This document shows positions 24,690 through 38,756 of a stretch of 64,000 nucleotides of DNA, in pieces. The position numbers and the translations under genes were made by a program. Below the pieces are notes generated by a model. The model was not told the origin of the DNA. It saw only the letters and a list, made by a program, of their open reading frames with translations, and searched no databases. The DNA comes from Beroe forskalii (lineage: Eukaryota; Ctenophora; Nuda; Beroida; Beroidae): positions 248,001 through 312,000 of the forward strand of contig WFMF01000172.1 of NCBI GenBank assembly GCA_011033025.1, in the 5' to 3' direction. Positions within the stretch are counted from its first letter, which is position 1, and the number at the start of each line of letters is the position of its first letter.

Positions 24690-26100
24690 CGCGAGGTTCT
24701 TCACATTCTGTACTGGATAGTTGTGCAGCTTGTTGCTGACCTTGAGCAATTTACTGTATGATTAGCCTGGGACTGAATGTGGGGCTGGACAGGCAGATGC
24801 CTGTAACCTCCCATTCATTTTAATAACTTTCACTTTCAGGTTTTAGATAGTAACATTAAGATGTTTCACCCGTATTTAACACTCATTGATCTTTTGCCTC
24901 TACTGAACTCTTTTCCTTTTCCTCCCCTTCCCTCTAAACTGTGTTGCTCAGGAATCTGGAGTCCTGGGTGGCCCAGCCCTGCAGTTGTAAGCTGAGGGGT
25001 ACGTGGGCCGAAACCCCTCCGTTTCCCTTTGTCACCTGCTGATGGGACACCGACATCGCAGATGGCAGGGAGACCTTACAACTGTAGGGTAACCGCTGAT
25101 GATTCACAGTTTAGTCTCTTCCGCCTCTTATGTCAATCCTTGAATTAGAAAATCGATGTACAGTATTTTGTTATGTTTGTAGTATACTCATACACCTCTA
25201 TAGATAAGACATTGGATTAGGTACATGTTTTAATTTTTTTCAGTGCAATGAATACATGAAATGGATTTATGATTGTTTAACAAATTCAGTGCATAATTGC
25301 ATAGCTACTTTCATGTTTTCGTAACAATCCTAGGTGCATTATCTTGCATAATGTAAAATTGTCACTAATTGTTGCAATTATTGTACAATTATCAGATTTG
25401 ATCGATAACATTTTCATCCAAGGATAATCAAGTAATTGTCATAACCTTTCCTCGAGCTCTGACATTCTCATCATGATTACTGATTATTCGATGAATGTCT
25501 TGAAAAGAGACAACAAACCAACAGGGAAATCACAACCAAAATACAAAACACAGAGCAGCGTTGGAATGGCAATATTGGAAGATAAAACGAACAAGCAGGG
25601 TGAAATTTGAGATTGTGAAGAATTGGAATTATAAAATCTAATTAGAAACTTTACCACCACCTAATTATGTATTTTGCATCTGAGAAATCTAGAAAACACG
25701 TTGGGATGCAAGTTGTATGTTGTAACTTATTATGTCATGTTTGACAGGAAGTATCCCCGTTTCTGAAGAAGGCCGTCAACCGGATTATTGGAATAAGCCA
25801 ATCCGCTATAATGTATAGATCTATCACCATTCACCAGTCTAATTTAGTTAATTAAATGTGTTTAGAACTAAGATACTTATAGGACATGCCAAAACAGATG
25901 GCATTAATTTGAATCTAATTATTCTGACGAATTTGTGGTACTGCTTGCAGCTTTGAAGTTATTAGGTAAAAAACTGCATGTTCACTGTACGTATAAAACT
26001 GTATACTCATATGATAACCAATTAACCACCAACAAACAAAACCGTTCACGTAACAAAAGCACAGCATAGAAAGACTAAGCCATGTTGTGAGAATTACATG
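24690..26100. other. Intergenic, no gene found
   Basis: AT-rich sequence after the retroelement. One GC-richer patch (24950-25095) has CCCTGCAGTTGTAAG mirrored by CTTACAACTGTAGGG about 100 bp later, perhaps a small repeat. No ORF here shows protein-like composition. Confidence 0.3.
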
Positions 26101-26112
26101 TTTTATTATTGC

Positions 26113-26215
26113 TCTGAGCGGGGAGGAGGGGACTGAGGCGCAGGCGAGGGGTTCGAGGCGGAGACGAGGGGTTCGAGGCGGAGACGAGGGGTTCGAGGCG
26201 GAGACGAGACGAGAA
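26113..26215. repeat. 18-bp GC-rich minisatellite
   Basis: Tandem GAGGCGGAGACGAGGGGTTC units, about four to five copies with variants. It explains the overlapping ORFs on both strands at 26087-26369, which are not considered genes. Confidence 0.55.
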
Positions 26216-28438
26216 GTTGTTCCGGAGGAGGACCACTCTTCTCTCCTCTCTGGACGCCTCTCAGATCATGGGAATTGCTAACACTAAAACTACAGGGGGA
26301 GGTAAGCAATATAATGCAATAAGCAGTGATAGGCACAGAGGGAGTTGCCTTACTTATGCTGGTCTGCAAAATGTTGGCAGCTCAAAATATAATGTCAAGT
26401 CTTATTGGCGTATTGCAGTTTGGCATTAACGTGGGTCATTAGGTCTGAGATGAGTCATAGTTGGTCTGAAATTATTCGGCATGATTTCATGAATAAACTG
26501 ACGGTTAGCAACTGCGTCTGCTTTGGTATTGCTGTTAGGGCACGGTAATGATGACACCTCAAAGCGAATATCGTAATTATTATGATAAGTATGATAAGTG
26601 CAATTCTGTAATTTGATGATAGCAACATATTGTCGACATATTATAACAACCATCTGGGAAATCATTAGAATATTATTATCATTTTGGAAATATGTGTGCC
26701 GCTAATCATTTAATGGCGCACCACACGAACACTTATAACTCTGCGAGGGTACGTGTATTATTTACTTTAGTAAACTTTCAGCTGAATCTGCACGTTCTCT
26801 TGCCATCTCAATGAAGATCAGGGGTGAGGGAAGGGGTTATAAAATAACTTAATTTCATAAGAGATTCATAATCATATTGAATTTTGTAGGGGCGGGGCCA
26901 AGTCCAATTTTGTCCAATTATGTCCAATTTTGTCCAATGCTTTTTTGTCCAATTCTCAGAAATGAGGTTAACTTTGGACAAAATTGGACATTTTTGCTTC
27001 CAACTCTTAGGCTGTATAGCTTTGGATTAGTTCATCAACTATAATTACATAGTTGAATATACAAACCAAAAATCCCTCTATTGAGTGGCAATATCTTATA
27101 TATAATTTGGAGATGGCACGTGAATTATGTTTGTCTGTGCGGGCGCACAGTTTAAATTTGAGCTTGCCAAGAAAATATCAACTTATCAAGAGAAACGAAC
27201 GGTGAAAATGTGCTTATTGGTGCCGTTGTCATGGTCACTGGAAACTGCACGTGCAGGTTATGATCAGTTGTATGCGAGTGCTTTCTGATACGTTGCTAAC
27301 TGCTGCGTCGTGGTTTTTGTTAATTTTACGTTTTCTACATTTAAAATTGAAGATCTAAAAATGTGAATGGGTATGGCTGGCATCGGGGAGGCTATAGGTG
27401 ATAGAATTCCCTTTATGAATCAGTGGCAATGGTCGGTCAATTTAATGGTCAAAATGGTTTCAACTAAATAATGTTAATCGAGCAATTATTGAAAGAAATT
27501 TAAGATTAAACAAGGCAAAATCAAATTGATCACATTGGGCATGGCATATATCATTGCAAATTTGGGAATCTTGGCGTAAATCAATGCGCAATTCAACGTT
27601 CAGTATGCATTTACGGTTCTCAGATTGCAGTTAAACTAACTTCGTCGCACAATTGCAATTAGACAAAACGGGCCTTCATGGGACAGCATTACTGAAAGTG
27701 ACAAACGGATTATTGTAAATTTTGCTCCTTCATAAACTTTTTCATATTTCAAAATTTGCAGCTGGCGTAAATGTATTAATTGTTTTCATTCTTCAATGCG
27801 GTAAGAATAGAAAAATTGGTTTGATAACTTGAATTGCAATTTTGGAATTCTGCGAGGGAGGCGGGGCGTAGCCCCGCCGAGTGAGCTACGTTTTAGTAGG
27901 CCCAACGGGCCTGCTAGTAAGAATATAATATCGTCCATACTATATTGCCATTTGTAACCCTGAGATATGGGCAGATCGGACAACAGCACATTCTGTACTG
28001 TAGTTCGTAGATTGAAAAATGACTATAGCCATGGTATCTGTAGCCTATTTTCCTTCTGAAATTAACTTGAAACAATGATTTTTTGATTCTGTGATTACTT
28101 GGTTAAAGGTTACTTTTTGTTAGTACAGAGCTCATAAGCTCATTACTCTATTGGGTGGACTACATTAGTGGTTACCACGGCATTCTTTCTTAATCTTTCC
28201 ATCACAGAGGACCACGACTTCTCAGCTCTGTATGATCTCTACACAGAATCATCGTCGATACTACAAGAAGCCAGTAGGAACTAGCCAAATCAATCCGAAA
28301 CAAGCCAAAAGGAACCGAAACAAACCGAAACAAGCAAATCAACCCAAAACAACCCGAAACTGGAAGCCAATCAACCCAAGTTATGGTTAGGGTTGGGGTT
28401 GACTCGGGTTGATTCTCTTGTTTCGGGTTTATTTGCTT

Positions 28439-28966
28439 GGAGAGCCGTCACATATTACGTCATCACTCGACGGGGGGAGGGGGCTTTCAAATGCTGACAG
28501 GTATGACAGGGGGGAGGGAGGGGGTTTGAGGTTTGCTGACGTCAGCAAAAATTTTGAATTTTTGAAATCCTTCGGGTACAATTTCCAACCTTTTTCGTCC
28601 ACAATATTTTGTTCTGGAGTACCCATTTCATTCCTGCAATATGATATCTATATTTCCAAACTAACTTGGCACGTGACAGGCTATTTAATGATTAAATGAG
28701 GTTCATCAATAACAATTTGAACCAAATTTTGCCTGTTTATAACGAATTTAACAATATGAATCACACCACATGTACATGATTGATATTTCATGTCTGTTGT
28801 TTTGATTCCAAATAATCAAAATTTGTTTTGAAAAAGGAGCGGGGTTTGGTCAATGCTGACGTCAGCATGGGGGAGGGGGTCAGCTAATGATGACAAGTGA
28901 TGACAAACGGGGGGGGGGGGGTTGAAAATGGGCAAAAAAGTGATGACGTTATATGTTACGGCTCCC
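28439..28966. mobile_element. Nested 0.53-kb TIR element
   Basis: Ends are approximate inverse copies: GGAGAGCCGTCACATATTAC with GTCATCACT on the left, and GTGATGACG with TTATATGTTACGGCTCCC on the right. The inside has G-rich runs, TGATGACA and CTGACGTCAGCA motifs. It lies inside the 4.55-kb element. Confidence 0.5.
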
Positions 28967-29519
28967 TTGTTTCAGCTCGTTTCGGATCATTTCGGCTATA
29001 TTTGGGGAAAGATTCTGGGTTGGTTCGGGGTGGTTTCGGTTTGTTCTGCTTTTTTTCGCTTGAATCGACCAGTTCCTGTTCGTAGTGTGGCTGAGGGAAT
29101 TTTCTTTCTTTTATTTATATAATTTTAAACTTAAATTATTTTGTTTTGACCTGGGATTGTCATTAAAATGCAGCCTGACCTTGGCAAGTCACTAAAATGC
29201 AGCTTTATGTTTGTAAATATGTTGTAACCTTATTTTAATTTAAAGTATGCACTGTTTTAAGAGTGTAACTAATTTTAATTGTTTTGACATTGAAACTTCC
29301 AGAAATGGAAATTTGGTGAATATGAATAAATATATTATGAGTATATCCTTAGCAGGTAGCCTTGTTAACAATCTTTATGATTGGCTAAGTGCTTTCCCTC
29401 AGCACAACCAAGAAGCTTCTTTAATTATAATTGAATGGGAAAATATATACTGTAATTGTGCTGTAAAAATTATTTTCAAATTCAAATTCAAATTCAGTAT
29501 CAACAACAGAATCATATGA

Positions 29520-31060
29520 TCCACCGACAACGACACATCAGTGAAACTTCAACCTGACTTCAGTGATACATTGATACGTCAAAGTTCAAACTGGTAATTG
29601 ATATCACTGATAAGTCTCACTTCGTGTCAGTGATAAATCTGGTGACGGTAAGAGTTAAAAAGGGCCAGTTAAACCATTTTTCGGTTACGGTTCGGTTATT
29701 TGATAAACCTTCCGTTTTCCCTAATCAGCAGTAAGCAGTTAATTAAAAAAATCGGTTACGGTTTAGGTTACAGTTGCCAAAAAAGTCTGCTCAACCAGTA
29801 TTTCAGTTACGATTTGGTTAACCAGTTACCAGCAGTTTACTACAGTAGTCAGTGATACGTCTAGTTAAACGTCAGACTGCTGCTAGTGATAAATCAGACT
29901 GGTGTCAGTGATAATCCGGACTGGTGTCAGCTATACATCAGACCGGTGTCGATGATATATATCAGACTCGCGTCAGTGATAGTCAATTGGTATCCGCGAG
30001 TGGCGACACGCCAGACTGGTATCAGTGATAGGTCAAATTGATGTCGGTGATACGTCTTACTTCAGACTGGTATCATTGACACGTCTTATTTCAGACTGGT
30101 TTTAGTGATGCGTCTAACTTCAAAGTTTAAACTGGTGGCAGTTCTGACTCGTATCAGAGATATGTCTTACTTGTACTCCAGACTGGTGTCATTGATACGT
30201 CTTACTTAGACTGTTGTCGATGATACGTCTTACTTAGACTGGTGTCGATGATACGTCTGACTGGAATCATTGGTATGTCAGACTGGTGTCAATGATCTGT
30301 TAGACTGGTATCAATGATAAAGCATTGAAACCAGTGATACGCCAGACTGGTGCCAGCAATCCGTCAGACTGGTGTCAATGGCACATAAGACTGGTGTCAG
30401 TGATACACCAGACGGGTGTCAGCAATCAGTCAGACTGGTGTCAGTGGCACATAAGACTGGTGTCAGTGATACGCCAGACTGGTGTCAGCAATCCGTCAGA
30501 CTGGTGTCAGTGGTACATAAGAATGGTGTCAGTGTTAAGTCACACTTGTGTCAGCAATCTGTCAGACTGGTGTCAGTGGCATATGAGACTGGTGTCAGTG
30601 ATACGCCAGACTAGTGTCAGCAATCCGTCAGACTGGTGTCAGTGATACGCTAGACTTGTGTCAGCAGTACGTCAGACTGGTGTCAGTGGCACATGAGACT
30701 GGTGTCAGTGATACGCCAGACTAGTGTCAGCAATCCGTCAAACTGGTGTCAGTGGCACATAAGACCGGTGTCAGTGATACGCCAGATTTGTGTCAGCGAT
30801 CCGTCAGACTGGTGTCAGTAATGTGTCCAACATTAGACTGGTGTCAGTGATGCGTCTAACATTAGACAGGTGTCAGTGATGCGTCTGAAATCAGACTGGT
30901 GTATGTGTTCCATATAACGTCAGACTGGTGTCTGTAATTCATCTAACGTCATACTGAGAAACTGATGTCAGCAATACGTCAGACAGACTGGAGCCATCAG
31001 ACTTACGTCAGACTGGTGTCAGTGGTACGTCTGTCGTCTGAATGGTGTCGTGATACATCA
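29520..31060. repeat. Minisatellite of about 20-40 bp units (CAGACTGGTGTCAGTGATAC)
   Basis: Degenerate units around CAGACTGGTGTCAGTGATAC run from about 29560 and are most regular from 30320 to 31020, where a roughly 125-bp higher-order period is suggested. All ORFs here (30325-30645 and others) are repeat shadows. Confidence 0.7.
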
Positions 31061-31448
31061 CTCGCCATACCGCAATTTAATGTAATCCAGCAATCATTTC
31101 CATTTCCACTTCCATCTTTCCATTATTCTAGTTTTTGCCAGTTGGCGTTCTTCCAGTGTGCCAAAATACGAACGTTTCCGTTTCCGTTTTGTCCCTCAAA
31201 TCTGACAAGACCACCCTTCATTGTGATATAGAGCTAGAGTAAAAATTCATTCGTGCTTTCGTGGACTTTGTGGAATTCATAACACCACAAGTGAGTGAAA
31301 TTTAGTTTCCCGAATTTTCAAAAGTTGATATGTCCAATTTTGTCTAATTTTGTCCAATTTTGTCCAATGATTTTTTGTCCAATTCCTAAAAATCAGGTTA
31401 ACCTTGGACATAATTGGACAAAATTGGACTTGGCCCCGCCCCTTTGTA

Positions 31449-33318
31449 CATGCAAAAGGCTGAAAAGGTAGAAGGTTAGAAGATTTAAAAAAGGTAGCAC
31501 TGCAAAACAATCAGTGAACATTGAACAATTATAGTTAAGAAGGGATTTTGTCAAAGCAATGCATTTTCAGCGGTATCGCATGCAATTTTGAGAATTAAAA
31601 CATCTATCAGGCATCTAAGATATAAGAGTTAGTTGTATCTAAATCTAACGAAGATATCAATCTAAAATCCCAACACAAAGTATGATTTCATTTAAGGAAA
31701 ATGTTCAAACCGGACTACGTAAGAATGCTGAAACAAAGAATTAAATCATATAAGTGACTGGGAGGAGAACGAAAGGCGGAAAACACGTAAAACAAGACTG
31801 AATGAAATTCGAGCTATTTATCCCGTCACGCGCTGATATGAGCAGAGATAAGGAATCACAAAGCGTACATGTGGGGGGTGCGTGACGTAACGTGAGCGCG
31901 TCATGTGATTTCAATAACCCACTTTACGAGGAGGGATGTGTTACTAGAGGTAGAATTATCAGGTTTCACTTCTGCCGGGTCTGCGTCGTTGGAAACTATA
32001 CTACCAGCCATCTGTACAGAGAGTGTGGTACAAGGAACCAATATCTAGCTAAACTTGAAAGGGAATAATTAATTCAATTATAGTATGTTTTAATGTTTTA
32101 AAATAATATGAGAAGTGAGTTATAAATAGAAGCAAATACTGAAGAAAATAAAGAAAAACATGCACAGTTTCCTCGTTACCCCGTGATGAAACGAGAAAAA
32201 CCTGTTTTATCAGATCAAGAGAGTGATTTAGATAATAAATGAAAACCGTTATCAATTCCGTTAATAAAAGTCACTTCGTTTTTCTTGTGATGTCTACTGT
32301 CTAAAAACAGGTATAACCTGTATTTAGGGGATTATTTGGGGTATAATAACAATATTTTTTCTTCAATTATGGCAGCACATGAAATCGATAAAATATAAAT
32401 TTGGTCAGATGGGTGATATAAATTCAAATGGTGAAATGGCTTCATGAATTAGAAAAGCCCTGCTTTCTGGAAACCTGGAGAGTTTATGTTAATCAGGTTA
32501 ATGAGTTGATCTTGACAAGCTTCCCTGACCCTAAAAAATCATAATACTAAATATACGGTATTATTTGACAAGTCTGTTGTTATGATTCACCTAAATGATT
32601 CACCTTAATTCATCGAAAGAATAATAAACAACGCAAAATTATAAAATCCAGCTGGTATTTGTATAGAATTAATAAAGTACACTCAATTGTACAACATTAC
32701 AGCATTTTGAAATTGAGATACCGCATTTTCTAGTTTCTACTCTTCTCATGACAGAATCTGAGAACTGCATAAAAAAAACCGTAAATCAAAATTGATATTT
32801 CTGTTCGAACTCTGTACTGTATATTTTTCAAGTCAATCCTCTATCCACAATCAACAACTTCATGTTTACACAGTCATCAAACTATTGTTAGCCCATACCT
32901 AGTCAGATCAAGTAAAATGAAGGCAGATTCTATTCTAAGAGTGTAAATATATCCTTATTTACTTTCTCAGGATTCAGAATTTTGATGATAAATAAAAACT
33001 TAAGGCTCAAATTTGGGTAGAAAACAATGAGTCAAAAGTCAAAGACTTATCTACTTATCTAAAAATATAAAAAAATACTGTAGTATGAAAAATCTTTTGG
33101 TGCTTATTAAATAACTTTATAAATAACTTTATAGATTACCGATACCTCCCTACTGCAATAAATAAATGAAAACAATTAAAAGCTCCTCTCTCTCTAACAT
33201 TCTCATAATAAACCAATAAAATAAATATACCTCCTAAAAAGCAATCAATAACTTCCAATCAGTTGAATTTAGGAATAAAAATCAGTTCATAATTAAAAAA
33301 CCAAAAATTCATATTGCA
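31449..33318. other. Intergenic; one possible 5' exon
   Basis: Mostly AT-rich with no supported gene. On the minus strand a short frame 32011-31901 starts MAGSIVSNDADPAEVKPDN directly after a CAG acceptor-like site. It could be an initial exon of a gene to its left, for instance the transporter, but no donor with the right phase joins it to the known exons. Confidence in it as coding is low. Confidence 0.25.
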
Positions 33319-35458
33319 TTAAGGTATCACACTTTTAATGTGCTTATAATTCTGTTTGATAAGGTCCTTGTAGTGCTCTGGGAACAACAAAGGAAGCACC
33401 GCAGTGGACTGACACCAAGTATCAATGTTATCCTGCGTGATTTTCATGAAATCATGAGCAAAAACCACGTTATCTCCAATGTCTTCATCGATTATGGGTG
33501 GTATTTTCTGGTACCTCAGACTGAAGTGGGTCAGGACTGTGTACCTGGCATTCATGTCTTTACCAACCTGGATGGCCTGCTTCACTGTCGAGTGTTTCTT
33601 ACGTTCGGCGTCCTCTGCCAGAGAACTCTGGTGAGTAGCCTCGTGGATCAAGACATCGCTATCCTTGCCAATACCCACAAACTGAGGGTTCGGCATGGTG
33701 TCTCCCGAGTATGAAACTTTCCAGAAGTCTGTGGAGATGGCTACACACCACGAGTCACGGGTGTGCTTAGCTAGACACAACTCAATGGATACACCGTGAG
33801 TCTTCTTCAGAGACAGGGCTAGGTCCTTGTCTTGGGATATCTGTCCGAGAGCCACTAAATCAAGAGGAATGTTGAAGACAGAACTAACATACTTGTACCA
33901 AGGAAGAGTTCGTATTGGACAGAGAATGGTTAACGGTTTCTTGTTGATCTTGTGATAGATTTCAGCTACAGAAATCGAACCAGCTATGTGGTCGAAGTGA
34001 ATGTGAGAAATGTACAGAAAGTTAAGATTAGCAATGAGTTCTTCAGCTTTCTTGACCCCATGTAGTCGGACTAGCTGCCCGACTGTCATTTCTCCTGCAT
34101 CGAGCAAGGCACTGAAGTTATCTTTAGAACTCTGCAACAGCACTCCACTAACATTACGGTAGGTTGAGGAGTATGTTGAGGTAGTTCCTAGAAAGGTTAT
34201 GTCAGGACAAGTAACTGATCGTTTTATCCTCTTTTGAGTTGGTGTCACTGCGTTTTTATCGAGTAAGAAGGTGTCATATGTTTTCTTGGCCGTTTCTTTT
34301 TCGCTCTGAAATTTAAACGATTTCCCACTCAATAGGTTGTCCTTGTTCCAACCGACAGGAGTTTTTCTACCAGGATACATGATGTATTTCAATAAATGTT
34401 CTGATAGCGAAACATGGTCACCAAAACCCTGAGCAATGTTTCGTAATGGTGCTGCATCTTCAAGCGAAGGTTCACTAAGCTTTTCTGTGGGAAGAATCGA
34501 GCTCATAATGGCATTTTTCTGGGTACAATCATAGAGGATTCGTGAAACAGGATTCCGACACATGATGAGATGCTCAACTGTTTCAAATTTTTTCATAAAC
34601 TCTTTATAGCTATCAGTTCGCAGAAACTCCTCGTCAGTAAAATGGACAACAAGCATTAAATCATGGTCTTTGTCACTGATGTCTGCCATGAAATCGCACT
34701 CAAGAAGCTTCTCACATTCTTCCTCAGACTGCGCATCTATGACAATGAATACCGGAGCTGGATCACTTGGGTTCAACACATCCGATTTATTCACTACGCT
34801 TCCTCCGTCTAACTTTAACACTCCCTGTTTTGAAAAGACTTGACAACAATTTCTTTGGAATGTTCAACTCTTTGAGCTTCTTTTGATTGACGGATTCAGC
34901 TTTTGGAGGTAGGAAAAACACATAACAGTTTGATTTCACAAGGTTGACAGTCCTGACCGTTATATCACCCAACTTTTCTAAATCCTTGATATTCTTCAGT
35001 GCAATATGTCTATCCATGCCAACTTCATCGTGAAAACAATCTAGTTGCGTGCTCCTCATGAATCCGTTGACATGGTCGTTTCCCCACACCACCAGAGGAT
35101 TACTTGATGCATTCATCACCACCTGATCCCTCCTGAACAACCCTATTCCAGGGATAGAAGCAACAGTATTCCACGCAAAACGCGTTGTCAGCACATCAGT
35201 AATATTAGCAATCCTAAGACCTGGACTCTCCAGTATCATTCTCTGGATGCCTTCCCCGACGTTGATCAGGAACCCCTTGTTGTTTGAATCCGTGTAGAGA
35301 AGGGATGGAGGGATGGCTGGCGTGCCGCCCACTACTTGGACTGCATTAACTGCCATGGCGGCTGCAGATTGGGGATTAGGTCGTAGAGATCCTGTGGGTG
35401 ATGAGTTATAGTGATAGTATCGGCGGAGTACTCTGGAGAAAAACAGCAGCTTCTTCAT
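33319..35458 (-). CDS. ELAC2: tRNase Z, long form (ELAC2), single exon with one frameshift
   Basis: Endonuclease that removes tRNA 3' trailers in nucleus and mitochondria. The chosen start (ATG 35458) gives MKKLLFFSRVLRRYY, a basic mitochondrial-type presequence. The N-terminal half has NVGEGIQRM and the region around ELNIPKKLL, matching the degenerate metallo-beta-lactamase half. The C-terminal half has FLGTTST, RNVSG, the zinc motif HIHFDH, YSGDTMPN, LIHEATH, HST and LTHFSLRY, all as in active tRNase Z. About 712 residues, slightly shorter than human ELAC2 (826). The two halves are in different frames: an A run at 34814-34816 appears one base too long, right where the linker should read GSVKLDGG. 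With all motifs intact, an assembly error is likelier than decay. No introns are present; human ELAC2 has many. Confidence 0.93.
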
Positions 35459-35619
35459 GCAGCTACCATCTGCAGGTAACGAAAGATTTGTTACACGTAG
35501 TGAAGTTAAAGCTTTTAAAAGGATTAAATTAATGCAGATAAGTCGTGAAGTCCTTAGGATAATCGAAGATAGGGTAAAAGGTGGGACAGGTACTAATTGG
35601 CAGCAGCTTAATAGCAATT

Positions 35620-38600
35620 AATACTTTTATATATTAGTCCAATTGCTTACTGATCGATTAGATTATTTTGATCTTCGATTCTAATTTAATTTCAATAACA
35701 GTTTAGACAGGAGAATTTCTTGATTTTATTCAATATTCATGTTTCAATATACTAAAGTACTGATATAAGAATAGATCAAGGAAACAGATGTTACAGATAA
35801 GAAAAGTATAGCAATTAAAATACATTAATAAGATTACAGAATACAGAATGAAATAAGAAATACAATAGGTCAATTTATATAACAATTTAGCATTCAATTT
35901 TATAATACAAATACTGAACAAATCAAATACTGATCAATTAAATCCTTTCAAAATGGTCAAACTACTCACCTAAACTTCCAGCGAAATGACAAAATCTGAT
36001 TGCTATAAGTAGACTATATAACTCATAGTTCTATCGATAATCAATAAGAATTACCCTAACATAATTTTTATATATTATAAGTCTCCATTTAAAATAAGAC
36101 AGAGTTGGATAATGTTCTCTTATGAATGGACTCATTTTATAGTTTTACCCACCACAATAAGCTTATTATAACAATATACAGGGTCAAGAGAATCATCTCA
36201 TAACTATGTACATCCCGACCTATATACTTAATTTGAGAAAAAGAAATGGTGATGAAATAGCACAATAACAAAGCATCCATCTTCCTCATCTGACATCAAT
36301 ATTCAAAATTCATTAATGTAATGAAATTGAGAACAATATGCTATCAAATTGTTCAGGTACCATCGACAAGTGAGGATAATTTCAAATGAGGATTTTTCTG
36401 TAGTTCTGATTATACCGATTGCAGGATTTGATAACTATATTTTACATCTAACTAAATGGCGTTAACATTGTGCTAAAAATCAACAAAACAAAAATTGCCT
36501 CCAATCAATGGACAGCATATTTATTATTTAAATTAAAATATACTTTATCAAATAAGTGAAATCAAATTGATGTATATAGCATATAGATTATGGAAGATAT
36601 ATCCGGTCAAATTAATACAAAAAGCCTACATTTAGATAAACCCGAATCAAGCCCATAAACTGCAAAGCCATCAGTAGTTAGAGCACACTGAGCAACTTAA
36701 AATATTGAATTATATTTAACTCTCGAGAGCGCCAATTATGCAATACACGCACTATGTATAATATATTGTATTTAGACTTTAAAGTATGACAATGACAATG
36801 TACTGGCTGAATATGTAAGGGATGTAGCCACAGAGAGCGACCAAATTGTGCTGCGAGGAGCTTATTAAGTCTAGGGAATATATTCATGTCTTTACGTGAA
36901 GTCATGATATTCATATTTTTTCGAAGAATGAGCGATCATTATTATGCTATTATAATATGTGGTACCTACCTATGAAACGATTCTAGTCAAATTTTCGTCA
37001 GGTAGAATTTACAAGGGACAATCTCTTGTCAGACTTACAGTAGTCTCATATTTCACTACTTAAGAGACAATCATGCAGGGAAAACATGACAGCAACTGCA
37101 CATACATCAGTATAAAATAAATCATAGGTCATGCTATAATCATGAAATATTGACATACGAATGGTCATGTGAATGTTGTCATCGATAGCATTCACGAGAC
37201 CATAGATATCATATGAATTTCGAACGATTATTAATAACGAAACGTCAAATAAAGTTTCGAAGATTACAGCGGTAAGGTGGCCCATTTCTTTCTTAGTTTA
37301 ATACCTAGCTCTTATGAACAATTAAATCATTTTGCAGAACTAATAGCCATTTCAATTTCTTATAATGAAAAGTATTCAAATAATAGAAATACCTGTTCAG
37401 TGGTGCACGGAGCTACTTATCACTTATCACTATTATTCCTCATATAATTTTCACTTCAAAAGATGTCGCATACAGTAAGACTTGTGATTGTTTTTCCCTG
37501 GCCATAATCGATCATACCCGATATGAAATGAGGGGAATGACCCACAAGCCTGGCCAGTGGCCCCCGTTGCTATCAAAGTATTTAATGTCAGTTGAATTTA
37601 TTACTTTACCAGAAAGATTGTACCAAATCCCACAAACTTCAGGTTACCGCTTTATAGTCCTCCCCGTTCCCAAGTTTTCGTAATTTGTGTTAAGTTGATT
37701 CTTACGTTGCTAATGTCACAAATTATATTTTAATTCGTGTACGTAGTAACTGTAAATAGATGTCTCTGTTCACTGCTCCCGTCAAGTGCAATGGTCCCTC
37801 CTTGGGCCAAAAAACATTATACCGAATTACTACAGCCAATATTATAGCAGCCAGTACACTATCATTGTCAAAGCCGGTTTTCACAAAATTTCGATAATTT
37901 TGATGGAATTGCTTGCTTCCACTTCTCAACTTAACACTTTCAAAATATAACCTGGTATTTTCAAGGAACATTTGCAGCAAAAACAGTTGGTGACAAATGA
38001 AATTTACCAGGAGAGAATCAACATTCATAATTAGATCGATAATAAGAAAATCTTAAGTATTACATAATCATTTCAAGCTGCAGTGAAAGAAAGCTATTGA
38101 TAAAATATATATCCATAATGCAAGTAACACTATTTTCACTAGGTTCATTCAGCAAAACTCAGAAGTATGAGTTCTATGAGAACATAAATTGGTGTTATTA
38201 AACCAATTTGGTATTATTAAACCAATTTCTATGCCATCAACATTATCATTCAGAACAATTAACTTATTAACATTAACAAAGTAACAAATACATAACATAT
38301 GCAAAATGCAAATTAAAATTATAATTAGTAATACAGATTTGGTTCACGAAAACAGGAATATGTCCTAGCAAAGTTGCACCATGCAGATAAAACGTATCAT
38401 CACAACATCATAATAACATCTAAGGTGTATTTACAGAGTATTTCAAGCAAATTAAAAACAACTAAAATTTCTGTGTGCACAAAGTGTGCCTATTAGCAAG
38501 ACCAAACATATCTGCCAGCGATGAAAAATATGTCAATATTATAAACAAAATCATAGCAAGAATATCATACAATCTAAAGAATAGCGTCACACAGGTACAC

Positions 38601-38750
38601 CGGTTTGTAATAATTTTCAATGTCGATGCATGATAACTGGGGGAGGGTCATACAACTAAACTAAAGGCATGCATCGACAGGGGACGGAATAGCTGAAGTG
38701 TCACTTGTCAGTAAATCAGTAATGACAATGTCCTAATATTGAGTAATTTG
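35620..38750. other. AT-rich intergenic region, no gene found
   Basis: About 3.1 kb between ELAC2 and the elongase gene. ORFs of 63-101 codons on the minus strand (35730, 36678, 37046, 37723) have no recognisable motif, splice context or composition bias. A GC-poor upstream region of ELAC2 would lie at 35460-36000 and the elongase 3' UTR near 38400-38756. Confidence 0.35.
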
Positions 38751-38756
38751 AGGCAA

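Larger units (their letters stand above)
26889..31442. mobile_element. 4.55-kb TIR element with TTTGTA target-site duplication
   Basis: The left end GGGGCGGGGCCAAGTCCAAT (26889 on) continues as a 39-bp perfect inverted repeat of the right end, which finishes in GGCCCCGCCCC at 31442. Both ends are flanked by TTTGTA (26883-26888 and 31443-31448), a 6-bp target-site duplication. Just inside each end are repeated TTTTGTCCAAT motifs in both orientations. The interior holds a palindromic GC patch near 27860-27920, a smaller nested element (28439-28966) and a long minisatellite. No transposase-like ORF is visible, so it is non-autonomous or gutted. Confidence 0.7.

Noticed and set aside
28380..28420. 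Telomere-like GGTTAGGGTTGGGGTTG
   Set aside because: Only a few irregular units inside an inverted-repeat region of a mobile element; no telomere array.
30325..30645. 106-codon ORF
   Set aside because: It lies wholly in the CAGACTGGTGTCAGTGATAC minisatellite; the frame stays open because of the repeat unit.
33340..33714. 124-codon plus-strand ORF
   Set aside because: Antisense shadow of the ELAC2 catalytic half.
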